DNA from: Cytophagales bacterium
Lineage (GTDB): Bacteria > Bacteroidota > Bacteroidia > Cytophagales > Cyclobacteriaceae
DNA: 64,000 nucleotides
Reading direction: 5' to 3'
NCBI GenBank assembly: GCA_027317105.1
Contig: DAHVFH010000210.1
Span: 1 to 64,000 of the forward strand
Below are positions 1-7,315 of the stretch, piece by piece. Each line of letters opens with the position of its first letter. The stretch's first letter is position 1. The translations under genes and the position numbers were made by a program. The notes below the pieces were generated by a model. That model made no database searches, was not told the DNA's origin, and was given only the letters and a program-made list of their open reading frames with translations.

Positions 1-168
1 CCCAACATACGTCTTTAGCAGGTGATCAAATTCCTTTTTAAAGTCGGGCGATTGGATGATCGATAAATAATTGATCCTCAACTCTTCTACATTGGGATAA
101 AGCATTTCAGGAATAAAAGCTCCTCCGAATTTTCCGTAGTAACCTTGTTCGTTGACTGTATATTGCAT
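1..168 (-). CDS. trpB: Tryptophan synthase beta subunit, N-terminal part (partial)
   Basis: This is the first 56 codons of the gene; the rest lies beyond the left edge. The translation opens MQYTVNEQGYYGKFGGAFIP, the typical TrpB start in which the Y-G-x-F-G-G-x-x-x-P stretch opens the mature enzyme. TrpB condenses indole with serine using pyridoxal phosphate, in complex with TrpA. The gene starts 12 bases after the trpF stop on the same strand, so it is the last trp gene visible and belongs to the same transcript. The pyridoxal lysine and the rest of the active site are outside the window. Confidence 0.93.
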   Translation of the reverse strand, partial: MQYTVNEQGYYGKFGGAFIPEMLYPNVEELRINYLSIIQSPDFKKEFDHLLKTYVG

Positions 169-180
169 AAAAAATTGGAA

Positions 181-804
181 TTAAGGATATAGAATACTTA
201 CTACTGACCTAATTTTATCTACACTTTTTACTCCTGGCGACAACTCAACACCGCTGTTAATATCTAATGAATGTAGGTTCAGATTTTCGAATTTTAGTAC
301 AGAGGCGATATTTTCCAAAGACAAACCCCCGCTAAGAAAAAAAGGAATCTGCTGGTCATATTTATCCAATAAATTCCAGTCAAATGATTTACCGGAGCCC
401 CCGTAGTCGTCAGTTTTAGTGTCAAACAAAAAGAAATCAACGTAAGCGGCAAATGACATAGTCGGTGTAAAATCAAATTCATCATCTACGGAAAAAACTT
501 TAATCACACCTATTCCATTTTCTACTAGTGCCTTACACTGATCGACCGACTCACCTCCATGTAATTGAACATAGTCCAATTGGTATTGATCAACCTTTTT
601 CAATATTTTCTTAGTATCTTCATTAACAAAAACACCAACGCGGTTGATCCTTTCTGGAAAAGTATTTGGGATCATGAAATCTTCGCCAACAAATCGTTTT
701 GACTTTTCATAAAAGATAAACCCCATATAATCCGGGCTTAAGGCGGCCACCTCCATGATGTTTTCGGGATTGCGCATCCCACATATTTTAAGTTTTAGTT
801 TCAC
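181..804 (-). CDS. trpF: Phosphoribosylanthranilate isomerase
   Basis: This 207-residue protein is of normal length for TrpF, which converts phosphoribosylanthranilate into CdRP, the third step from chorismate to tryptophan. The N-terminal K-I-C-G-M-R block holds the catalytic cysteine. D-Y-V-Q-L-H-G in the middle and F-L-S-G-G-L near the C-terminus, a phosphate-binding loop of the TIM barrel, are family hallmarks. The start codon is GTG and shares one base with the trpC stop (TAGTG), so the two are probably translationally coupled. trpB follows 12 bases after its stop. Confidence 0.95.
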   Translation of the reverse strand: MKLKLKICGMRNPENIMEVAALSPDYMGFIFYEKSKRFVGEDFMIPNTFPERINRVGVFVNEDTKKILKKVDQYQLDYVQLHGGESVDQCKALVENGIGVIKVFSVDDEFDFTPTMSFAAYVDFFLFDTKTDDYGGSGKSFDWNLLDKYDQQIPFFLSGGLSLENIASVLKFENLNLHSLDINSGVELSPGVKSVDKIRSVVSILYP

Positions 805-1598
805 TAGAGTGCATTCAACTTTAAAATAAATTCTTTGGCAGCTACTTCAGGCCTGCTGTGTTTCATAAAATTTTCGCCCATCAAAAACCCTTGGTATCCA
901 TATTTCCGCAATTCCACAATGGTCTCGGGCAAACTGATTCCGCTTTCTGACACTTTCACAGCCTCTTTGGGAATCAATTCAGCCAACCTTTTCGAAACCT
1001 CTATGCTTACCCTAAAACTTTTCAAATCACGATTGTTCACACCAATCAAATCCACTTCGGGAAACAAGTGTGGGTGCAGTTCTTCAGACGAATGCACCTC
1101 TAGCAAAACTTCCAGTCCTAAAGAATGCGCGAACGCACTCAATTCCTTTATCTTCTCGGGTTGCAAAATAGCCGCAATTAGAAGAATGGCATCCGCACCA
1201 ATTGATTTAGCTTCGATGATCTGATATTCATCAATCGTAAAGTCCTTTCGCAAAATGGGGCAGTAATTGAATTTTCTAGCCACCATCAAGTCTTCATTAC
1301 TCCCTCCGAAAAATTCTTTGTCGGTGAGCACCGAAATGGCACTGGCACCGGCCTGCATATAACCAATCGAAATTCGTTCAATCGAAACATGTGGATTAAT
1401 TATTCCTTTCGAGGGTGACTTGCGTTTGATCTCCGCAATAATGCCCGACTTATCTTTGCGTTGCACGTATTTCTTTAGCGAAACCGTTGGGGATGAGAAA
1501 AATATACTTTGCTCCAATAACTTAACCGGATACAAACTCTTTCGCTCCGCTACTTCCTTTTGCTTTTGCTCAACTATTTTTTCAAGAATATTATTCAT
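804..1598 (-). CDS. trpC: Indole-3-glycerol phosphate synthase
   Basis: TrpC closes the indole ring from CdRP. The 264-residue chain shows family signatures in order: I-A-E-I-K-R-K-S-P-S-K-G (catalytic lysine and phosphate contacts), L-T-D-x-x-F-F-G-G, L-R-K-D-F-T-I-D (second catalytic lysine), I-G-V-N-N-R-D-L and V-S-E-S-G-I. The ATG at 1598 is chosen because translation then begins MNNILEKIVEQK, the usual family start; a longer reading from a TTG 18 bases upstream would add only six atypical residues. It lies between trpD and trpF, and its stop overlaps the trpF start by one base. Confidence 0.95.
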   Translation of the reverse strand: MNNILEKIVEQKQKEVAERKSLYPVKLLEQSIFFSSPTVSLKKYVQRKDKSGIIAEIKRKSPSKGIINPHVSIERISIGYMQAGASAISVLTDKEFFGGSNEDLMVARKFNYCPILRKDFTIDEYQIIEAKSIGADAILLIAAILQPEKIKELSAFAHSLGLEVLLEVHSSEELHPHLFPEVDLIGVNNRDLKSFRVSIEVSKRLAELIPKEAVKVSESGISLPETIVELRKYGYQGFLMGENFMKHSRPEVAAKEFILKLNAL

Positions 1599-1671
1599 AT
1601 ACAATTTCAAATTCAAAGTTCAAGACTTAAAATCAGTTCCAAATTACCAGAATCCAGTGACCAGCATCTTT

Positions 1672-2655
1672 CTACTCCAGTAATTTCTTAAAAGCCCTCA
1701 ATGCTCTTCCCGATTCCAGTGCTTCTTTCGCTTTCGATAACGCGGAAGTAAGCCCTTCTTTTTGATTTCCACAAAACAAAGCCATGCCTGCATTGGCAAT
1801 AACAACTGAGTTCTGGGCTGTTGTTCCTTTTCCTTCCAATACATTCATAAAAATTTTAGCGGATTCATCCATGGAATTACCGCCTGCCAAATCAAGTGCC
1901 GTTAATCTGGGTAATCCTAAATCTTCTGGTTCAAGAAGTGATTCGCCTCCGTTATAAAAATATTTGAACGATCCAGTTAAAGAAATCTCATCATAACCTG
2001 ATGTGGAATGCAGGATCACAAAGTCCTTATCTGTTTGCTGATACAAGTACCCGTATTGTCTCGCCAACTCTAAACTGAAGACACCCACCAATTGCCGCGT
2101 AGGAAAAGCTGGGTTCACCATTGGCCCGAGCATATTGAAAAAAGTTTTTACACCAAGCTCTTTGCGAATGGGCGCAACATTCTTCATCGCGGGATGGAAC
2201 AATGGAGCGTGCATGAAGCAAATGTTAGCTCGATCAAGGCTGCGCTTCAATTCATCTTTATCGTTAGTGAACTTATAACCAAAGTATTCCAAAATATTGG
2301 AGGAGCCTGACAAAGAGGACACTCCATAGTTTCCATGCTTGGCAACGGGCTGTCCCGCAGCGGCCACCACAAAAGACGAGAGTGTGGATATGTTGAAGGT
2401 GTTTTTTGCGTCACCGCCAGTTCCACAGAGATCCATCACAGGTTCATCAAACCGCATCGGAATACAAAGTTCCAACATCGCATCGCGAAAGCCAGCCAAC
2501 TCTTCCACGGTAATGCCACGCATCATGTAAACCGTCATGAAGGATGAAATCTGACTAGGATTAAACTTCCCCGAAGTCAGGTCCATTAAAACCTGGTGTG
2601 CTGTTTTTTTATCCAGCGACTGGTGACCGATTAAGTCCGTTAATAGTTGCTTCAT
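1672..2655 (-). CDS. trpD: Anthranilate phosphoribosyltransferase
   Basis: TrpD transfers phosphoribose from PRPP to anthranilate, the second step of the pathway. The 327-residue protein has the family's D-L-C-G-T-G-G-D-x-x-x-T-F-N-I-S-T PRPP loop near residue 75, K-H-G-N-Y-G-V-S-S just after it, and M-H-A-P-L-F-H-P-A-M and R-K-E-L-G-V-K-T-F-F-N-M-L-G-P in the middle. It stands alone here and is not fused to TrpG as in enterobacteria. A 64-base spacer separates it from trpG and a 73-base spacer from trpC; both are larger than the other gaps in the operon. Confidence 0.96.
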   Translation of the reverse strand: MKQLLTDLIGHQSLDKKTAHQVLMDLTSGKFNPSQISSFMTVYMMRGITVEELAGFRDAMLELCIPMRFDEPVMDLCGTGGDAKNTFNISTLSSFVVAAAGQPVAKHGNYGVSSLSGSSNILEYFGYKFTNDKDELKRSLDRANICFMHAPLFHPAMKNVAPIRKELGVKTFFNMLGPMVNPAFPTRQLVGVFSLELARQYGYLYQQTDKDFVILHSTSGYDEISLTGSFKYFYNGGESLLEPEDLGLPRLTALDLAGGNSMDESAKIFMNVLEGKGTTAQNSVVIANAGMALFCGNQKEGLTSALSKAKEALESGRALRAFKKLLE

Positions 2656-2719
2656 AGTTTGTTAATCGTTATCGGTTATTCGTTAATTGGTATTTTGTTT
2701 TCAGTTAATCTAATAACGG

Positions 2720-3289
2720 TTAACTAACCCTCAGCCAATTTTCAATAATTTTCGGTCCCACCAATGTCATCACCGATTCGGGATGAAATTGCAATCCACG
2801 GACGTCATATTTTTTATGCCTTAACCCCATGACCAAACCATCTTTGTTAGTGGCCGTAATTTTAAGATTGCTGTTAACCGTTTCCGGAACCACTGCCCAA
2901 GAATGATAATGCGTGCATTGAAATGATTCAGGCACGTTATCAAAAATTTTTTCGGATTTGTCAATAACGTTCGCCATAGACGTGACACCATGCAAAACAT
3001 TAGGGATGTTATAAAGTTTTGCGCCATATACTTCGCCAATACCTTGGTGGCCGAGACAAATACCAAGAATACTCTTCGTAGGACCGTATTTTTCGACTAC
3101 TTGCTTCATTATTCCCGCTTCATCAGGTATTCCTGGACCAGGGGAAAGCAAAATTTTATCATACGCGCCAACATCCTCAAGGGAAATTTTATCGTTGCGG
3201 AAAATTTCCGGTCGATGGCCCAGCGCACGGATAATGTGTACCAGGTTGTAGGTGAACGAATCGTAATTATCGAGTACTAGTATTTTCAT
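2720..3289 (-). CDS. trpG: Anthranilate synthase component II (glutamine amidotransferase)
   Basis: TrpG releases ammonia from glutamine for TrpE. The 189-residue class-I amidotransferase begins MKILVLDNYDSFTYNL, has the oxyanion motif L-S-P-G-P-G-I-P, the nucleophile loop G-I-C-L-G-H-Q-G-I-G-E around residue 80, and the His-Glu pair in Q-F-H-P-E-S near the C-terminus. All three triad residues are present. It starts 20 bases downstream of the trpE stop. In some bacteria such a subunit also serves PabB; no pabB is visible here, so the trp role is the natural reading. Confidence 0.95.
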   Translation of the reverse strand: MKILVLDNYDSFTYNLVHIIRALGHRPEIFRNDKISLEDVGAYDKILLSPGPGIPDEAGIMKQVVEKYGPTKSILGICLGHQGIGEVYGAKLYNIPNVLHGVTSMANVIDKSEKIFDNVPESFQCTHYHSWAVVPETVNSNLKITATNKDGLVMGLRHKKYDVRGLQFHPESVMTLVGPKIIENWLRVS

Positions 3290-3309
3290 TTTGGAATTAA
3301 TTCAGTCTT

Positions 3310-4707
3310 TTAAATAGTTTCAGCCAAAAGAATTGCCTTTCGCAACGCCTCTAGTTTATTGTTTACTTCCTGTAGTTCACTTTCATTGTCAGACTTCGAG
3401 ACGATCCCGGCTCCAGCCTGGTAAATCAATTGATTGTTTTTGCTGAGAAATGTTCGAATCATAATTGCTTTATTTAATGAGCCATCGAAACTGATTAACC
3501 CGATAGCGCCTCCATAAAAACCGCGACTCACATTTTCATACTTGCTGATCAAATTCATGGCCATTACTTTGGGTGCTCCGGAAAGTGTGCCAGCCGGAAA
3601 AGTATCTGCCAGCAATTGAACCGTTGACGATTCTTCCGTTAGGCGCCCCGATACTTTTGAAACAAGATGTATCACGTGCGAATAATACTGAATTTCTTTA
3701 AACACTTCAACTTTCACTTGTTCGGCATTACGGCTCATGTCATTGCGAGCGAGATCTACCAACATCACGTGCTCCGCGTTCTCCTTTTCATCAGCCGAAA
3801 GTTTGGCCGCAAGGGCAGCATCTTCCTGATCGTTGCCACTTCTCCTGAAAGTCCCGGCAATGGGATAAATGTAAGCATGCGATTTCTTCACCTCCAGTTG
3901 AGCTTCAGGCGAGGAGCCAAACAGTTTGAAGTTTCCATAATCAAAATAAAAAAGATAGGGCGATGGATTAATCGACCGCAAAGCGCGGTACACGTTAAAC
4001 TCATCGCCTTTAAAAGTGTTGGAAAATCTTCTGGACAAAACAATCTGAAACACATCGCCCCGATAGCAATGTTGCTTGCCTTTTTCAATGATATCCAAAA
4101 ACTCCTGATCCGAATAATTCGTGCTTTCTGTGCTGGTCATTTTGAAATGAAAAGTTGAAAAGCGGTTACTAAAAATAATTTGCCCCACACGGTCAATACC
4201 TCGTTCTCCGTCCCCATAGTTAAATTCCAGAAGCTGTAGTTCATTATGAAAATGATCGACAATAATTACAAAACGATAGAGCTTGTACACCATATCCGGA
4301 ATTAAAGACCCCGAAGTGTTGACTTTTACATCCTCAAAATACCGTACGGCATCGTAGGAAGTGTAGCCAAACAACCCCAATGATTGTACGCGCGGATCAG
4401 AAGAGTCTACCGTAAATGAATTTTTAAATTGTTCTAACAATTCAGGAAGATTTTTTTTCTCTGCGTTGAGCCTAATTTCCTGAGCAGCGCCATCGGGGTA
4501 GCGGGTATTCAATTTATCATTTTGAACGACAAACGAGGCGATCGGTTCACAGCAAATAAAGGATAAACTGTTTTCGTTTCCGTGATAGTCTGAACTTTCC
4601 AACAAAATGGATCCGGCAAAAACATCGCGTAACTTCAGGTAGATATTCACCGGGGTGAGCGTATCGGCCAACAGTTTTTTGCCGTGGGTATGTAATTTGT
4701 AGTTCAT
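3310..4707 (-). CDS. trpE: Anthranilate synthase component I
   Basis: TrpE makes anthranilate from chorismate and ammonia, the committed step. The 465-residue chain has an N-terminal L-L-E-S-S block, where the serine of LLES is known in the family to take part in tryptophan feedback binding, then the chorismate-enzyme core: F-Q-I-V-L-S-R-R-F, S-P-E-A-Q-L-E-V, P-I-A-G-T-F-R-R, D-L-A-R-N-D, F-P-A-G-T-L-S-G-A-P-K, G-G-A-I-G and Q-A-G-A-G-I-V. It is the first biosynthetic gene after the attenuator, so expression is expected to respond to charged tRNA-Trp, with allosteric inhibition on top. Confidence 0.96.
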   Translation of the reverse strand: MNYKLHTHGKKLLADTLTPVNIYLKLRDVFAGSILLESSDYHGNENSLSFICCEPIASFVVQNDKLNTRYPDGAAQEIRLNAEKKNLPELLEQFKNSFTVDSSDPRVQSLGLFGYTSYDAVRYFEDVKVNTSGSLIPDMVYKLYRFVIIVDHFHNELQLLEFNYGDGERGIDRVGQIIFSNRFSTFHFKMTSTESTNYSDQEFLDIIEKGKQHCYRGDVFQIVLSRRFSNTFKGDEFNVYRALRSINPSPYLFYFDYGNFKLFGSSPEAQLEVKKSHAYIYPIAGTFRRSGNDQEDAALAAKLSADEKENAEHVMLVDLARNDMSRNAEQVKVEVFKEIQYYSHVIHLVSKVSGRLTEESSTVQLLADTFPAGTLSGAPKVMAMNLISKYENVSRGFYGGAIGLISFDGSLNKAIMIRTFLSKNNQLIYQAGAGIVSKSDNESELQEVNNKLEALRKAILLAETI

Positions 4708-4728
4708 CTTTTAATTTCTGGTATTATT

Positions 4729-4765
4729 TAAAAATAAAAAAACCTGCACCGTTGATCGGGGCAGG
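4729..4765 (-). terminator. trp attenuator terminator with competing antiterminator
   Basis: On the transcript the stem reads CCTGC-c-CCG, loop ATCAA, CGG-t-GCAGG (4743-4765), followed by a run of U with one A (4731-4742), a textbook intrinsic terminator placed before trpE. Its left arm contains GCCCCGATC (4754-4762), which can instead pair with GATCGGTGC at 4810-4818 inside the leader-peptide gene (eight pairs, one mismatch). That gives mutually exclusive terminator and antiterminator folds. The upstream partner lies 16 bases after the three Trp codons, so a ribosome stalled there would leave the antiterminator segment free. Pairing was worked out by eye; no energies were calculated. Confidence 0.85.
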
Positions 4766-4791
4766 CTCTCAAGAAAATTGTTTATTATTTT

Positions 4792-4866
4792 TCAATAAAG
4801 CACAACAAAGCACCGATCGGATATCGACCTGTGCCACCACCATGCATTAGTTGAAATATTAATCAT
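4792..4866 (-). CDS. trpL: trp operon leader peptide with three tandem Trp codons
   Basis: This 24-codon reading frame begins MINISTNAWWWH and ends in TGA at 4792. Codons 9-11 are TGG TGG TGG (4834-4842). A run of three tryptophans in a peptide this short, just before a terminator hairpin and trpE, marks it as the sensor of a ribosome-mediated attenuator. When tryptophanyl-tRNA is scarce the ribosome stalls on these codons and the antiterminator can form. The start codon lies only two bases after the thx stop, so ribosomes finishing thx could reinitiate here. Function is inferred from sequence and position. Confidence 0.88.
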   Translation of the reverse strand: MINISTNAWWWHRSISDRCFVVLY

Positions 4867-4868
4867 CT

Positions 4869-5051
4869 CTATTCTTCTTTCTTTTTAGCCACTTTACGGG
4901 CCTTCGGTTTGGCTACCTCGCCCACTGCCACTGCAGCTTTTTTACTTGCTGTGCGTTTTAGCCTGGCTTTGATCTTCTTCTTTAGCCTTGAATTTCCGAA
5001 CGAACCAATGGTACGTTTACCTTTTTTTGACTTTTTGTCTCCCCTTCCCAT
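4869..5051 (-). CDS. Small-subunit ribosomal protein Thx (bTHX family)
   Basis: This 60-residue, very basic protein opens MGRGDKKSKKGKRTIGSFGN, the signature of the Bacteroidota 30S protein Thx, which sits in the head of the 30S subunit in Thermus. The second half is an Ala/Lys-rich tail (A-S-K-K-A-A-V-A-V-G ... A-K-K-K-E-E) longer than in the Thermus protein, common in Bacteroidota homologues. It is the first gene of the minus-strand run that continues into trpL and trpE, with only two bases before trpL. No strong promoter could be placed in the 189-base gap upstream. Confidence 0.85.
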   Translation of the reverse strand: MGRGDKKSKKGKRTIGSFGNSRLKKKIKARLKRTASKKAAVAVGEVAKPKARKVAKKKEE

Positions 5052-5240
5052 TTAGTTATTGCATTTATGGCGCAATAATAGGGATGATTTGTGAAATACA
5101 AAAACGCCAATAAAATTTATTTACCGATAATTGCAAGATAAGGTCAAACGGATAAGCACTTAGTTGTAAATTTAAACCAGTAACAAAGCGGCTCTGGTTT
5201 ATCTGAACTTTGATGCCTACTTTTAAAAAATTAATGTTTT

Positions 5241-5918
5241 ATGAAGTTTATCGTCTTACCCTTCTGCTTGCTTCTTTTCCTGGGAGCCAAAGCACAAACC
5301 AAAACCTACGACACACTCCCCAACATGCCAGAGCATTACGCTACGCGCTACGAAGAATTTAAGAAACAACCGATTGTAACGGGCAAAATAATGATGGTAG
5401 GCAACAGCATTACCGAAGGAGGCAACTGGAAAATACTCTTAAAAGATACTACCGTAATAAACAGGGGCATTTCGGGTGATGTGACCTTTGGCGTATTTCA
5501 TCGCCTAAAGGACATCACAGATCGAAAACCCAACAAATTGTTTTTGCTTATCGGGGTCAACGACCTTTCCCGCAATACACCCGATGAAGTGATTATCGAA
5601 AATATTTTTAACCTTATTGGGAGAATCAGGAGCGGTTCGCCCAAGACCACGATTTACGTGCAAAGCATTTTACCAACCAATGAATCGTTCAAAAACCTGA
5701 ATAAAAATTTTGTGGGGAAGAGTGAGCATATCACAGCCATCAACGGGCAATTAAAAAAATATGCCGATAAAATGAGGTTCACGTATGTTGACTTGTACAG
5801 TCAATTTCTTGATTCTGAAGGACGGATGGATGCAAAGTATTCGGGTGATGGTCTCCATTTAAATCCTTCTGGCTATACCCATTGGGTGGAGTTTTTGAAG
5901 CATGAACACTACCTGTAA
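5241..5918 (+). CDS. SGNH/GDSL-type hydrolase, secreted
   Basis: This 225-residue protein has an N-terminal signal peptide (hydrophobic to about residue 19, cut after A-K-A-Q). It carries the four SGNH blocks: G-N-S-I-T-E-G-G (nucleophile Ser, Gly-Asn in place of Gly-Asp), R-G-I-S-G-D (oxyanion Gly), G-V-N-D-L (oxyanion Asn) and D-G-L-H-L-N-P-S-G-Y (catalytic Asp and His). Relatives are esterases or acetylhydrolases acting on lipids or on acetyl groups of sugars; the substrate cannot be told from sequence. A sialidase-like gene follows 42 bases downstream on the same strand, so deacetylation of a glycan is possible but unproven. Confidence 0.88.
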   Translation: MKFIVLPFCLLLFLGAKAQTKTYDTLPNMPEHYATRYEEFKKQPIVTGKIMMVGNSITEGGNWKILLKDTTVINRGISGDVTFGVFHRLKDITDRKPNKLFLLIGVNDLSRNTPDEVIIENIFNLIGRIRSGSPKTTIYVQSILPTNESFKNLNKNFVGKSEHITAINGQLKKYADKMRFTYVDLYSQFLDSEGRMDAKYSGDGLHLNPSGYTHWVEFLKHEHYL

Positions 5919-5960
5919 GAATGGTCTTAACGTTGGAGGGATTTTTTTAATTTACTTAGG

Positions 5961-7283
5961 ATGAGAAAGTTCTTTATCATTTTTTTCTTTGCGCTCTTAT
6001 CGTTCTGTTCTTTCGGGCAATTTAAAAATATCAAGCTAGCCGAAGAGGTGGAAGGTCGTTATCCTCCCGTGGAGCCCTCCATCGCAATTAATAGAAGTAA
6101 CCCACAGAATATTGTTGCTGGGATTGTTTTGGATAGAATGGTCAGCACCGATGACGGTGGCGTCACCTGGAAAGAAAAAAAATTAGAGTCGCCATATGGC
6201 GTTTATGGAGACCCTGCTCTCATCTCTAATTCAAAAGGAAATTTGTTTTATTTCCACCTGGCAGATCCCAGTGGCAAAGGACAAAGCGATACTGCCTGGC
6301 TCGATCGGATCGTTTGCCAGCAATCGGTTGACGAGGGGAACAGTTGGTCTGATGGGGAATCGATCGGAAACAATCCACCTGCCGATCAGGACAAACCTTG
6401 GCCAGCCGTGCATCCTAAGAAAAATTTCATGTGCGTCACGTGGACACAATTTGACAAGTACGGAAGCAAAGACCCAAATTGCCAATCAAACATTTTATTC
6501 AGTAAATCCCTGAACGGTAGCCATTGGTCAAAACCTGTTCAACTCAATGAATCGCCAGGCGATTGCCTCGATGATGATTTTACAGCCGAAGGGGCATCAC
6601 CAGTAATCGGCTTCGATGGAAAAATCTATGTGGCCTGGGCCAACCGCGGCAACCTTTACTTTGATCGCTCCTATGATGAAGGTAAAAATTGGCTTAAAAG
6701 TGATCTTTTAATTGGCAAGCAACAAGGTGGATGGACATTAGACATCCCTGGGGTTCAACGCAGCAACGGGTTGCCAGTTCTGGCTCTTGATAACAGCACT
6801 ACTCGATTTAAGGGAACACTTTATTTGCTTTATTCTGATCAAAAAAACGGAATTGATGATACCGACATCTGGCTCATGCGATCGCGTAATCGCGGAGACT
6901 ATTGGTCAAAACCGCTCCGAATAAATAAAGATTCGACCCGTACCCATCAGTTTTTGCCTTGGATTTCGGTCGACCAAACCAATGGACATGTGTATATTGT
7001 TTATTACGACAGGAGAAATTATAACGATGACCGAACCGATGTTTACCTCTCGTATTCCGTAGATGGTGGGAACACGTTTGAAGAAGTGAAGATAAGTGAA
7101 AACGCTTTTGTGCCCGATGCGACTAAGTTCTTTGGCGATTACACGAACATCGATGCACACGATGGCATCATTGTTCCAATTTGGACTCGCATGGACGATG
7201 GTCGCACGAGCGTATGGACATGCATTATTAAAGAATCGATGCTTCCTATCATGAGTAGTAAAGTAGCAACCAAGAAGAAGTAA
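5961..7283 (+). CDS. Sialidase-like beta-propeller protein with Asp-boxes, secreted
   Basis: This 440-residue protein begins with a signal peptide ending S-F-G-Q. It repeats the Asp-box (BNR) motif S-x-D-x-G-x-x-W several times: S-T-D-D-G-G-V-T-W, S-V-D-E-G-N-S-W, S-Y-D-E-G-K-N-W and S-V-D-G-G-N-T-F, with weaker copies S-L-N-G-S-H-W and S-R-N-R-G-D-Y-W. This defines a six-bladed sialidase-type propeller. Asp-boxes are structural and occur in non-sialidases too. I cannot place a clear F/Y-R-I-P motif or the arginine triad, so exo-alpha-sialidase activity is only one possibility. It lies in a same-strand run with the SGNH hydrolase upstream and an MFS transporter downstream. Confidence 0.75.
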   Translation: MRKFFIIFFFALLSFCSFGQFKNIKLAEEVEGRYPPVEPSIAINRSNPQNIVAGIVLDRMVSTDDGGVTWKEKKLESPYGVYGDPALISNSKGNLFYFHLADPSGKGQSDTAWLDRIVCQQSVDEGNSWSDGESIGNNPPADQDKPWPAVHPKKNFMCVTWTQFDKYGSKDPNCQSNILFSKSLNGSHWSKPVQLNESPGDCLDDDFTAEGASPVIGFDGKIYVAWANRGNLYFDRSYDEGKNWLKSDLLIGKQQGGWTLDIPGVQRSNGLPVLALDNSTTRFKGTLYLLYSDQKNGIDDTDIWLMRSRNRGDYWSKPLRINKDSTRTHQFLPWISVDQTNGHVYIVYYDRRNYNDDRTDVYLSYSVDGGNTFEEVKISENAFVPDATKFFGDYTNIDAHDGIIVPIWTRMDDGRTSVWTCIIKESMLPIMSSKVATKKK

Positions 7284-7315
7284 TAGAAAACAACATTCAA
7301 TCTTACTTAAGAATT

